Shown here: positions 22,908 through 34,255 of the stretch, one piece after another
How positions within the stretch are numbered: the first letter of the stretch is position 1
Layout of the letters: each line of letters opens with the position of its first letter
Assembly: GCA_030374765.1 (NCBI GenBank)
Contig: JARGXX010000079.1
Coordinates: forward strand, 930,001 to 994,000
DNA from: Agarophyton chilense
Taxonomy: Eukaryota; Rhodophyta; Florideophyceae; Gracilariales; Gracilariaceae
DNA length: 64,000 nt
Reading direction: 5' to 3'
Made by a program: the position numbers and the translations under genes
The notes under the pieces: model-generated
Seen by the model: the letters and a program-made list of their open reading frames with translations, nothing else
What the model was told of the DNA's origin: nothing
Databases searched by the model: none

Positions 22908-24589
22908 TGAACCCATACACGCCACACAACTCCAACAACGGAGACATACCCTCCGAGGGTCCTTTCGCCAGCAGTGGCTTCGATTAGCATGCTGCGGTGC
23001 CTTCGGTCTTCCGGTAAATGCGGTCTCCTCGCGTGGCTTTCCAATCCTTACCCTTACAGCCTTCGGCGTCAGGTGTTATGTCGAATTTGGCTTATTTATC
23101 CTCCGCCGGGATCATTCGAGCGCCGTCTCGTCGGGCTCAACGCAGCTATCCACATCCCGCGGATTTGATGGGACAACACCCTCTCGACGATGCTGACCTC
23201 TTCGCACAGGTTCCCTGGTTTGACCCAGTCGCTCTTCGCGATGACGCGTTGATCAACCGATAAGTCTTCAGCGGTTACCTTCCTGACGGCCTTCCGTATG
23301 AGGCTATTCGCAGCCACGATTGGCTTAAACACTGTGCTTTGCCAGATAACGCGATTTCCCGGTATACCAACGAAAGTATGGACGAAGCCCGAACTCGGTT
23401 CACCAAGCTGATATACCATCGTCTGCACCGGTTCATTAGCACGGTCGTTCTCACTGGAGATTAGAATCTGGATCCCTGGATGGCTCGCACGAATGGCGAA
23501 GGATACTCGTACATCGAGTCCTTATACGAAGTCGACGTCGACGAATGGCGCGGCTTACGAGATGTACGAAACGCGGCACTCTGCTTTCGCCGGCCCTTGC
23601 TCCGTGCGGACTTCCGTTTCTTCCATAAGAGAGACATTCCGTACTCGGCGTATCCTCGTTGGGAATAACGTACGAGATCCCGCTTGGGATACCTGGTCCC
23701 ATAACAAATGATCGAGATTGATCGAATTAGGCGGAATGCTCGCGTCGTACGCTATTTTGCGCTGTCAGAGCACCGGGCGGAGATCGAGAGCCCTCGTGGA
23801 TGTCCGGTGGAGCTTCCTCCTACTATTACCTATATCGGTTCCACGTTGATCAACGACCCGTTCTCGGGATACTGGACGGTCCTGTTCTCCGAGTTCATTG
23901 CCAAGATGACAGCGTATATCCTTTGCGATGCATACGATACATATCGGGTTTGGTACATGTCGCCAACAGCGCGGCGATATGCGAGACAATTCGATCTTTC
24001 CCTTGTGTTGGGTTCTCGTGCCAATTATGACGAATTCCTACTCTTGGTAGACTTGATCGACAGTATCGACTGGAATGGGGTTCCATTGGAGCAATCAGCT
24101 AGAGGCACAAGGGTGCGCCATCGAGATCATTCGCCGGAACGCACATCTAATGCTGGAGACTTTGTATGGTACAATCCCTGGTCCAGCCAAATAATCACGT
24201 CTGATCAGGCTCGTGACCTTCGTGCGAATCCTAGGGTTTGTCCTCCAAATCAGCGTACTGGATATGTGTACGAGTCCACACCTTCTCAGTTTGCAGATCA
24301 GGAGTATGAAGAAGCTCCCGGTGCTGATGCAGAACTCGATTTCGAGGATGAACCCGAACTATCCGGTACTGCGCCTCTGACGGCTGCTTCGCCACCAACG
24401 GCCATGGCATCAGGTGTCAACCCATCGATGGGGTACCATCATGGGTCCGCCCAACAACCGGGTTATGCGGAGGATCCCTTTTTGGAACCGTTGAGACAAG
24501 TCCTCTTAGTCGCAGGCTTCCCCGAAGAACAGCTGCAAGGAGATCGTGCTGATCTTACCGCCATGCTGAATAATCATATCCGCTGGTAA
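22908..24589 (+). pseudogene. Antisense accessory gene of G1 (aORF)
   Basis: A gene on the strand opposite to G1 itself, filling the space between the chromodomain end of pol and the 3' LTR. The N-terminal part (MNPYTPHNSNN near 22908, PWFDPVALRDDALI near 23210-23250) and a long C-terminal part (23708-24589, 293 residues) are homologous to the antisense products of G2 and G3. Shared motifs include ELPPTITYIGS, NDPFSGYW, YDTYRVWYMSP, WNGVPLEQ and FVWYNPW. The C-terminal tail is acidic (ADAELDFEDEPE), then Pro/Ala-rich. It matches no family I recognise. Broken in a few places; the C-terminal half remains open. It converges on pol, with about 150 bases between the two stops. Confidence 0.8.
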
Positions 24590-24647
24590 GCACCTTGACG
24601 GAATTTAGAAGTCGTCAGCACTTTTGAGGTGACAACATAAGCCAAAT

Positions 24648-24730
24648 TCTTCTATTTCCATGACTTCACATGTTCCTAAGTACTTTTTCTTCTTTGTCTA
24701 AAGTCTTCTTGCCTTCTTCTTCTTCTAAGG
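24648..24730 (-). other. Purine-rich tract at the pol/aORF convergence, G1
   Basis: The element strand is rich in AAGAAGAAG here; the plus strand is CTTCTT. It sits between the stops of the convergent pol and antisense genes. A similar but longer tract lies at the same place in G2. It could act in 3' end formation for both transcripts or as an extra plus-strand primer; neither is shown. Confidence 0.4.
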
Positions 24731-24740
24731 GTAATGGGAA

Positions 24741-24989
24741 TTAGCAGTCGCCCCGCGAAATCGCGTCTAGAAAGCCCATCATCGCGGTGTCGATCTCTGG
24801 AGGGAGTGGTAATCGATTGCAACGATGATAACTCACAACCTCTGAGCGCGGGATATGAGTTATAGGCTCCCACGTATCCGCTTCCGGAAGAAACCCGTAC
24901 CAACGGATACGATACAGTAGTCTGCTGGTGTCTTTGTCTTCGCCGTGATCGATGATGCGATCCATGACGTATTCCTGGGCATTTCCCAA
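24741..24989 (-). other. Chromodomain at the C-terminus of G1 Pol
   Basis: EYVMDRIIDH, then LYRIRWYGF and ADTWEPITHIPRS: the three-strand aromatic cage pattern of chromodomains (Y/F at strand 1, W-x-G in strand 2, W-E-P before the helix). In chromoviruses this domain steers integration to marked chromatin. Confidence 0.8.
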
Positions 24990-25013
24990 CGTTTCGAAGG
25001 ATGGCGCGAGGTT

Positions 25014-28000
25014 TCAGTTCACCGGCTTATACAATCTGACAAACGAACGCGTTGAATCCTTACGGGATATGAAAACGTTTTCGTTTCCTTGAACCTTTCG
25101 AGATGGAGCTTGGGAACTTCCTATACCTTCACGTTGAACCTGCGTAGTCTGTTCGGACAGCTGAGGGCCTTCTTGGGTCTCTGTAGCGTCGTTCTCGGCT
25201 TCTGACTGCACAGTCGTCAGGTCTACGGTTATCCGTTTTTCTTCACGTTTCTTGTTCTCTCTGTCCTTCTGAGGGTTCTGAGCCAAACCGGTCTTCGTCA
25301 CCGAGGGTTCGGCTGGGGGTGCATCCACCACCAATGGAGGTTTACCATCATCTTCGCCTTCTTCTTTTTGGTCGGCTGCCAAGCGCGATCGCTCAGCGAG
25401 TGGCGCTCCACTTCACGGTTCAACTTGAACGAGTGATGTCGTGTGTGCAGCCGCTTCTGGACCGGATCTAAGTGGACCAATTTTGAGAATATCTTTTCTA
25501 TCGTCAGATACTGTGGTCGTACCAGAGTGCTGGCTCTTGCCACGGGGCTTATTCAGATTTTTCGGAGAATTGCCATTGGATGCCACTGTACTGCCGCGCA
25601 GCGGGAGATCACGAACCGTGTCAGCGCCGTGTGCTACGGGAGGCGGATCGTCTGATTCGACGGGTAGCTCCCGTTTCTGCGGATAGACTGTGCTTTCTTT
25701 CTCAGCTTCCTGGATTTCCGGGTTGTCTGGTGCGGTTTCAACACGATCGCGCGAAAATCGTTCAACGTCCCCTCCTGTCTTCAGGACGACCGTATCATCG
25801 GTGAGCTCCACTTCCTTGAAAGGTTCGGATGCTACCGGTAGCAATGTGTGACGTGGTCCATCCTGCTTCTCAAGCCGTTCCACGTGAATTAAAACGTATC
25901 CTCCGACCCTGAGATCGGACAACTGTCTTCGATGTAGGGCGTCCCAATTACATTTGTAACGCGTTTGCGTTTTCGCCAATTCTCGAGCCGCCTACTCTGT
26001 TCCTAACCTCGGGTCGTTTCTCCACCTCAGATGGGTTTTCGCCGGTATCGGTTTGTCTATATCGTATTCATCCGACCTCATAGGCAGTGACTGTTGGCTA
26101 CGTGATATCACGAGATCAAAAGGAGCCTCCTTGGTAGAAGTATGCACTTGCGTGTTGTACGCATAACAGAGTGTGTCTGTGTACATGTCTTACTCTTTAG
26201 GGTGATCCGCGATGTAAAGCCGAAGAGCGGCTAATAACGTACGGTTGTAGCGTTCCACTTGACCATTACACTGTGCATGGTAGGTCGTGGTAAACACGTT
26301 CTTGATTCCTAATATTCGACATACGTTCTGAAAGAACTTCGCGACAATCTGCTTTCCATTATCTGATAGCAGCACTGCCGGCGGTCCGTACAATTACACC
26401 CAGTGTTTGATGAAAGCCTGAGCTATTACCGAGGCGGTTATCCTCTTCAACGGTACAGTCTGTAGCAGTTTCGAGAATCGATCCGTAATTACCAGTAGGT
26501 AGCGATATCCTTGGTTGGAACGAATTAGCTCTCCAAGTATGTCGATGCTGACGAATTGTAGAGGCGCCTTCGCCGAGAATGGAGCCATCTTTTTCCTCTT
26601 CTTATATAGTTTCACGCGATTCATCGCACACGTTCGGCATAGCTTTACCGTAGCATGGTAGTCCATTGCCAACGTTGGCAAATAGAAGTCCCTTCTTAGT
26701 ATCATAAACAACTTTGTCCCTCCTGGGTGTCCAGATAGCTTCGCATAATGGGCCAAGTAGAGTACACGACTCTTCAAAGCATGTGGAACCACGATCTGAT
26801 CATGCTTTTAGACATGTCTGAGCAATATACCTCGTGAATCGAGCGAAAATGGCAAATCGTCCCCCCCGTTAAGACGAGAGCGTATTGCTGTACATAAGGT
26901 ATCTGTGAGTTTCTCATTGAGGAGCTAAGTGATCGAGATACGCTTGAGTTGATCAGCAGATTCAGTTCCATGGGTTTCCATTAGATGGTCCAATTGGGAG
27001 TAATCCCTTTCATATTCTTGATCTTCAAATTTCGTTTCATCGTTGTCCATCTCCATTGAGAAACACGGTAAATCGTCATCGATTTCTCCTTGGGTTTCCC
27101 CTAAAGTTTCCAATCGTGATAAAGCGTCGGCCTTTATGTTAGCCAGTCCCTTGTTATATTTAACTTCGAAATCGAATTCAGATAGTCGTAAGCGCCGGCG
27201 TGTTAATCTCCGGGAGGAGTCCGTTATTGATAATAACCATCATAGAGACGAATGATCCGTATTGATGGTAAACGTTTCTCCATGGAGATAGGGTCGTAAA
27301 GTAGTCAGCGCCCACACTATCGCAAGGGATTGTTTTTCGGATACGGAGTAATTCTTCCCTGCAGCGTTCAGCGTTCGTGACCACTAACCGATTGGTTTCC
27401 TTTGACCGTCCGGATGGGTCTGAAAAAGGGCACACCCTACCTGATACTCACTGGTGTCGGTATCAAAAGAATAGTGTAGCTTAGGTTTGGGCAAGGCCAA
27501 GATTGGTTCTGTGGCGAGTTTTATCTTCGAAGTCTTGCAGGCTTCGTGTTCGGCGGGTCCGAATGCCTCGAGCTTAAAAGGCTGTCCTTGACACAACAAT
27601 GCGTTCAATGGAGCTGCAATGTGCGAGTAGCGCGGTATGAATCGTCTGTAGACGTTACATAATCCAAGGAAGGATCGCAATTGAGTCAGGGTGGACGGTG
27701 GTTGCGATTCCCGGACTGCCGCTGTCTGAGATTCATGATTTGCAAGCTGACCAGGCCTAATTATGTGGCCCAAATACTTCACAGTATTAGCCAACCATTC
27801 GCATTTCTTGAACTTCAAAGTTATACCTGCTGTCTTCAACGCTTTGAGGATCTCCTCCACATGTCGTATATGACTTTCCATATCTTGAGAGAAGAAAATT
27901 ACATCGTCCAGATAGACTAGACATGTTTTCTATTTATAGTTCGAGAGTAATATGTCCAGGGCGCGCTGGAAAGTTGCCGGAGCATTGGTGAATCCAAAGG

Positions 28001-29582
28001 GCATCCACTTGAAACGGTATAGTCCAGCGTGTGACACAAAAGCAGTCTTACCCTGATCATTTTCGGCTACAGGAACCTGCCAATAGCCAGTGTTGGCGTC
28101 AAGCGTGGTGAACACGTTCGAATTGCCTAAGCTGTCTATACACTCGTCCATGCGAGGCAGTGGATAGGTATCCCGTATCGTAACTGCGTTGAGTTCCCGG
28201 TAGTCGACACGGAATCGCAAAGAACCATCAGGTTTTGGGACTAACACCACAGATGAAGCCCAAGCAGATTGTGCTGCTTCTGTTACTCCTGCTTCGAGCA
28301 TCTTGGCAACATTGTCTTCCTCGATCTGACGAGTTCGCGATCCTGCTCTGTACGTTGGCTGAGAAATGGGATGAGATCCCGGGATAACATCAACATGATG
28401 TTCTGTAGCGAAGATCTCTCCTAATTTTCCAGTCCACATAGAGGCATACTTTTTCAACATTTCTTCGAGTCTTTCTTTATATCCATCGGAAAAATTCTCG
28501 AGAACTAGTTCTTCTACCAGCTTGTCTGGGTCCTTCCGTTCTTCTGTCGGTTGCAACTGTTCCCTGGGACCTTCATATGCGCCAGTTGATTCGTCTGACA
28601 CACCAGAAAACCCTAGCACTTCTGCGGTAGAGACATGAGTCGGAACCACTGCTATTGGGTGCAGCAGAGCAGCTGCAACGATATGATTCTTCGGTAAATG
28701 ATAATCATTATCGGTAAAGTTACTAATGAGCATTCGGAAGGGTTTGTCCGGTTCAACTTGGGCAATTCCATTCGCTGCGAGAAGTCCTCGATGTTCGTAC
28801 ATCGCGGCATTAGGCTGGATTACCACGAGACTGTGTCGTTGAGTTATCTCTTGTACCCAGGTTTGGGATTGAGCCTTTAACAATGTAGGTTTCGACACAC
28901 AAATCTTTGGTGATCTACGACCACGAGCCAACTCGTATTCCAATGAGGGTTGAAGTGAAGCAGCTGTAGAGACTCTTCGCAGTGGTATTCTCACTATTGG
29001 CACTGCCGAGCCATCGTCTAACGTGATTAGTCCACTGCGAGGGCGGATTGATTGGCAAAATCTGTCATAATAATCAAACCCCAGAACAATTGGTGCGGCC
29101 AGTGACTTGCAGACAATAAACTTCACTTTCACCAAAAAAAGTCCAAGCCGAACGAGCAACTTCACTGTTCCAATTGTTCTCACTGCATTCCTATTAGCAT
29201 CTCGGATGTCCGGCAACGAACCGTAACGAATTTGTTCCTGATCTGTGGGTCCTAGTTCGGATATCCGAATAAAGTTCGGTCCGGCGCCTGCATTAGGAAC
29301 TGTCAGGCGGCGGGTCAATAAATCCTTTTCCGAGCCGATGTCGGCATAATCTTTATAGTTCCTCTTCTGCATTATCATAATAAAGTTTTCCCGTTTCGAC
29401 GGACACGTATAATGTCTCCAAAGACGTTTGAGTTCACAGTCAAACTGTACTCGCTTTCCGACGAACGGATCCAATTCGCTCGACGGAATATGATCAGTCC
29501 TAACCAGGACCTTGGGTTTCCAAGCGCGGGAACAAGGAGGCGAGTACTCCCTGGTCAGCTCTACGCGATGGAATAGGGCCAA
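25014..29582 (-). pseudogene. G1 pol: protease, reverse transcriptase, RNase H, integrase
   Basis: Protease region about 29370-29040 (motif GAGPNFI, then VLGFDYYDRF). Reverse transcriptase about 28400-27680, with EHHVDVIPGSHPI, FRVDYRELNAV, FTTLDANTGYWQV, PFGFTNAPATFQRALD and the primer-grip side KFKKCEW. RNase H about 27510-27170 (SFDTDTSEYQVGCALF, PIG). Integrase zinc site about 26770-26630 (H..H, C..C), core about 26600-26190 (SIDILGE, SDNGKQIVAKFF, CNGQVERYNRT), C-terminal GPF-like module about 25850-25750. A long low-complexity Ser/Pro/Glu spacer precedes the chromodomain, as in G2 and G3. RNase H before integrase marks Ty3/gypsy. Broken in several places. Confidence 0.88.
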
Positions 29583-29602
29583 CCGCCTAAGGGTTCCCTC
29601 AT

Positions 29603-30775
29603 TTAGTTTCCCGACGGAGGCGGGTCGTTTGCCATTGGGGCGTTGCTTCCAACTTGCGAATTAGCCTGTGGTGCTTCAGTGTTCTGAATCACTGAAGCTC
29701 CAGATTGATGTTTAGGATGATAGCTAAGCCATCCTTTGACCTTCCAGTAGGTACCAGCCAGCACTCCGGTTCTTTCCTCCTCTGAGAGAGTCTCGTAGTT
29801 CGTGAGAACGCGAACTAAATCCTTTGCAGGAAGGGTACATTCTGAAGACAGATGATTACGGCCATAGCACAGGTAGCATATTAACGCCTCACGGCGTGCT
29901 GCAGACCTCGGTTGTGATCGAGACGCTATTTGCAAATCCACCCATCCAGGTTTTCCATTCTTGAATTTTCCTCCCGGGGTTTCATGTATGCACGTGGTAC
30001 TGGGCGTCTGCCCTCCATACTCATTTGAGATTCTTCCTCTTGGGATTCTGAGTGAGGTAGATCCTCTATGGGCACCGATGAGTGCCAATAATCCGTAAGG
30101 TGAATAGCATCGTGTTGCGATTGGTTATCGTGTCTAGCGAATGACGACTCTCGAGAGTCAACTGGAGTCCGTAGCAGTAGTCAGCGCATTCACTACTGCC
30201 TCCAGGCGTTCCAGACGAGGGTTAACTCGAGTCCGGATTTCCTCCACGTCAACGGTCAGGCCCAGTAAAGCCTCCGGAGCATTACCATGCCTTTCCATTA
30301 TTTGGTTCAAATCCCCTCGCAGGGTTCTCACAACCGCGGGCATCGGGTCCCTTTCTTCTCGAAGAGCGAGTTCGCCTTGTTCTCGGCACAAGCGCTCGAC
30401 TTCTTCGGCAATGATCGCCATCTGCGATTCCAATCCAATGATTCGCTCACGATAGGCGTTTGACTTAAATTTGAGACTAAGCACCTGAGCGCGTAAATCA
30501 TTTTCTCCAACAGGGGTTACAACCTGTTGGTCTCTAGATTCACTATGGGAACCATCGGCCTCCGTGGTTGGTTCAATAGCCAACTCCACGGGCGTGGGTA
30601 CATCCCATAGATCTCGTCTATCGGTCACCGAACGAGAGCGCATCATCGCCTGACGGTATAGACGCTCTCCGGCTTCTGCAGATGAGGCGAGCCTCTGTCG
30701 TGGGCGTGGGTCTGAAGGACCCGGGGCACCAGTACTAGACTGGGTCTTCTCTTTTTGCATTCCGAACAATTCCAA
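29603..30775 (-). pseudogene. G1 gag region with zinc knuckle
   Basis: The N-terminal part is acidic and helical with a coiled-coil-like stretch (RIIGLESQMAIIAEEVERL) also found in G2 Gag. The CCHC knuckle CYLCYGRNHLSSEC lies at 29878-29837, followed by the conserved NYETLSEEERTGVL stretch that also closes the gag region of G2 and G3. It is broken, and shorter than its relatives. Confidence 0.75.
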
Positions 30776-30956
30776 TGTTCGGGGACGAAATAATTGAGGT
30801 ATTCAATTGACTAAGACAGCGTAGTTAACTACGGAACTTCGTAATAGCTGGGAGTGGTCGGAAACCTCTCCCGAGATCGTATTTTATTTGAATTAAAGAT
30901 AGGTATCGATTCCACGTTCCAGGTGTGAAATATTTGGAGTAGGCAACCACAGTATT

Positions 30957-30973
30957 TCCAACTCGGGAGACCA
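30957..30973 (-). other. Primer-binding site of G1
   Basis: Two bases inside the 5' LTR the element strand reads TGGTCTCCCGAG. The first eleven bases are the same in G2 and G3. It starts with TGG, complementary to a tRNA CCA end; the tRNA should end in TCGGGAGACCA. Confidence 0.7.
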
Positions 30974-30975
30974 CT

Positions 30976-31592
30976 TGTAGTATCCGCTCTACGGAGAGAG
31001 CAGACACCTGGGACAGTGTTCGGGACTGCCGAATGGGTGCTTGCGGCTAAGGGGAAGTTGTGGTAGAGCACAACACTAGCGAGCTAGAATGGGGGTTGGA
31101 AGGCCCCACTCGCCAATGAGGGTGGTTCGTACTATTGAACGGACAAGTACTTGTTGTAGCTTATCCAGATCCCTGCTTAAGGAATCCTGAACAAGGAACA
31201 AGTGAGTTATGAACCCGTTTGTTGTCGCCTTTGCTTTGCAGTCGGCGCTTCCTTCTGTGCCTTTAGAACAGGGCACAGGGGTGAGCGCCGCACATAATAA
31301 TATCTAGATATAAACTTGGTTAGCCGATAAACCCCTCTACAGTACGGGATAATGGTTGCCACGTGGCTACTCATTACAGTATAAGCGCAGTTGCCAATCC
31401 GGTATTTCCCTACAAAGGGCCGAATCGGATGCCCCGTGGCAGACCGATGTCCCACGTGTAACATACCACCTCACGAACCATCTGCTGGGTGCCGCTTCAT
31501 AACTTCATCCTAGCCGTTGCACTCACATATGACTATCATTATACTTAGCCAAAAAATCTTCCATCGGCATTCCGACAGTGCAGAATACTACA
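30976..31592 (-). repeat. 5' LTR of G1
   Basis: 617 bp, with a 72-bp block (31442-31513) absent from the 3' LTR. Otherwise about 94% like 22240-22784. Confidence 0.92.
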
Positions 31593-31597
31593 TCTTC

Positions 31598-33290
31598 GTT
31601 TGCTGCGTTGGACATTCGTTATGAAAGAGATAGCGGGTTGTCGGCAAGGATCGTTAACCTCGTGATACAGGTGGAAGTTTGAGGCTCTTGTCACCTGGTA
31701 TTGCCTCGTTCGTAAGTTGAGTAAAGTACTGTGGTGTTCGTCGTTTCCTTACATGTATCGTACGGGTTCTGGTTGTGCTTGTAGTTTTGTTTTGTTTGGT
31801 AGTAGTGATGCAATGGAACCGAGTTGTCCAAAGGCGAGGTTTTGGGGTATTCTTGGTGGTGTTCCAGGCCAAATCGTGTGAGGGATGTTCCCGATGGCCG
31901 GGTGATATGTTATGTTGTACTTAAATGCGGCATCAAAAAGTGCCGCCCCCCCAGTATGTTTCATCCAGGTTGCTGTGCACCAGTGACGCTCTAGCGGTTT
32001 GCATCAGTGTTTGGTTGATTCTTTCGGCCAGTGCGTTCTCTTGTGGCGTCTATAGTACTATTGGGGAGAGCTTAGCTACCCGATCTGCGAAAAAATGTTT
32101 GGCTGCTTTAGATGTGTACTCGCCTGCATTGTCGCATCGAAACAACTCAGGGTACCTGCCTGTTTTGTTCTTGATCGCTTCTGGGTGGCGCATTGTGGAG
32201 TTGAGGACTTCCTTGCGGTTAAGGAGCAAGTCGAGGAGTAGGTACCTGGTTGCTGTGTCTAGAAATGGCGTATTGCTTTTTCGTGATGCGAGCGGTTGGT
32301 TTGAATGGCCCCATTACATCAGGTGGTATTTTTTCACCTCTGTGCCTTCTGTGCTCTTTTCTGTGGTGCGGAGACGGTCTGGTTTTGGCAGTGTGACACG
32401 CACTACATGTTTGTTTGGGTGTGTTGTGGATAGAATCGGTGAAAGTGTGGGTAATAAGTTGTGTTTTGCCATTGTTTGAATCGTTTGCAGATGTATTTGT
32501 CCCAGTCTTAAGTGCCATTTGTGGAAAATGTGCGTTTTTGTTGGGGAGGAGGGGCGTGTTGCGCGAGTTGGTTTGCTAGTGTTGACGCTGTGTAGGTTTA
32601 TCTTCGTCCTGGTGGTTTTAGTTGGTACTTGCATGAAATAAATTTTTGTGTCGTGTTTGCTGGTGTTTGGAGGCGTATTTCGAGGTTGTTCTGGTATTGT
32701 GGTGATGTGGGTGTGTGTGTCGTTGTCGAGTTTCTTGCATGGTTTGTATAGAAATTCCCGTGCTGTAAAAGCAGTGTGCCGTATGGTCTTTAGTTTTCCA
32801 GGGATAACTGTTACTCTTTACTGCCCCTTACGGTAGTGTGCGGTGGCTGTTATGCGGTCCACATTTGTTATTGTGTGAATAAAGGCTCTATTGGCGAAGA
32901 ATGATACCTTCCCGTACTGTTGCGCTAAGTCGTGTACTGACAGAAAGTTGTGGCATATTGTTGGTGCATGAGAAAAGTTGGGGACGGGTAAAGTTTTAGG
33001 AGTCGTTCGAACCGTAATCTGTCCAGTTTGTGTGACGTTGTGGGTTTTGCCGTCGGCGGTGGAGGTGTGAGTGATGTGAAGGATCGGGTTAAGTTTGCTT
33101 TTGTTCGTGATCTATGATGGGTTTGCTGCAGAGTCGAGGGCGTATGACGTACCTTCATCGTGCGGATCGTGGTGGTGTTCGAAGGTCTGCTCGAGACTCG
33201 CAAGACGAAGGGATAACTCTTGGATTTATGTGTTGTCTGGGGTGTGGACTATAGCATTAGCACGATACTGTTTTGTCTGGTTGCGTGATG
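31598..33290 (-). pseudogene. Integrase part of the old copia element
   Basis: The middle piece of the copia host lies between G1 and G2. The GAG-pre-integrase motif HLRLGQIHLQTIQTM lies near 32510-32560, followed by the C-terminal zinc-site Cys pair region. Integrase core-like stretches occur near 32350-31950, with FDAAFKYNITYHP (the copia W/F-x-x-A-x-x-x-x-x-Y pattern) near 31930-31890 and a Pro-rich region typical of the spacer before reverse transcriptase. Decayed in many places. Confidence 0.7.
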
Positions 33291-34213
33291 TGTGGAGCAA
33301 AACCCGGCGACGGGAAGTGCTCTCAAGGTGTTCGAAGCCTTGCTCGCTGGGGGAGGCAGACTCAGAGACAGAGCCCTCTGTTCCACCCGTAGTGTGGGGT
33401 GTAACTCCCACGGGGGATTCCGGCAGTACCGACGGAGGTGAGGAATAGAAACCGTTGGGCCGGGAATGGGTATGGGTATCCCAAAGAATGGGGGAAAATC
33501 CGGCGAAGAGGAAAAACGGGGCGAGGGTCAGGCACTAACAGGCACCGGACCCGAGAACCAGAAAAAGGGCAAAACAACAAAAGAAACCCAATACAGGGGC
33601 GAAAACCTGTCCTCGAAAGGAAAAACAAAAAGCACGCAACAAGTAAGCAGAACCCCCACGGGGTATCGGGCACGCAGGTCGTCTGAGCGGTCCCAAGGGG
33701 GTGGTTGCACGGAACCCAAACGTGGGCACTCTCCAAGTGGAGTCGTGTCCCTACGCAGGCGTTGCTAACCAGAGCCCGTTCCGGGTTGTAAGGCCGAAAC
33801 GATGGCGACGAAGAACCTCTAAAGATATCGAAGACCAACCTTGGTTTCCCTTTACTCTGAGCTTCGGACTGTGAGATCTCGTCTCCCTAAGTAGGGCCCG
33901 CTAACTAAACTCTACTAATTAGAGCAGTGCACACCTGCCCAGGGCCATACACGTGGAGATCCCACTGTCAGGGCCCAAAAGTCCAATGTTCTAACAAATA
34001 CCCGAAAATCGGTGCCGAAATTGAGCCACGTGTACCACGGGGCCAATCCAACCATGGGCCATCCGAATCCTTTCTTCACAGGCGAACTCTAACCAGAAAA
34101 CCGTGCCACCTCAGCACACCTTAGAGGGGATCATAGTCATAACCCTCGGAGGGTTCAACCCTCATACTATGAGTTGCATCTTCAAGTATCCCCTAAATGG
34201 GCGTTGCTCTACA
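33291..34213 (-). repeat. 3' LTR of G2
   Basis: 923 bp, TG...CA ends, no length change against the 5' LTR and about 20 base differences. Open frames of 100-158 codons on both strands inside it recur in the other LTR simply because the LTRs are copies; I do not call them genes. Confidence 0.95.
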
Positions 34214-34223
34214 TCTCCCCCTC
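34214..34223 (-). other. Polypurine tract of G2
   Basis: The element strand reads GAGGGGGAGA directly before the LTR TGT. The antisense gene start is only about 30-80 bases away on the other strand. Confidence 0.7.
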
Positions 34224-34255
34224 ATTAAGACGAGGAAGAACATTCCGAGCCGCGG

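Larger units (their letters stand above)
22240..31592 (-). mobile_element. Ty3/gypsy chromovirus G1, inserted in the copia element
   Basis: Minus-strand element with LTRs 22240-22784 and 30976-31592 and a 5-bp target duplication, TCTTC (22235-22239 and 31593-31597). Order: 5' LTR, primer site, gag, protease, reverse transcriptase, RNase H, integrase, chromodomain, then an extra gene on the opposite strand, polypurine tract, 3' LTR. The LTRs are about 94% alike apart from a 72-bp block present only in the right copy (31442-31513). It is older than G2, younger than the copia host. Coding parts are broken in several places. Confidence 0.93.

Noticed and set aside
33362-33838. Open frames of 100-158 codons on both strands inside the G2 LTRs, present in both copies
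   Set aside because: The LTRs are recent copies of each other, so the shared frames carry no independent evidence; the products are low-complexity with no motif.
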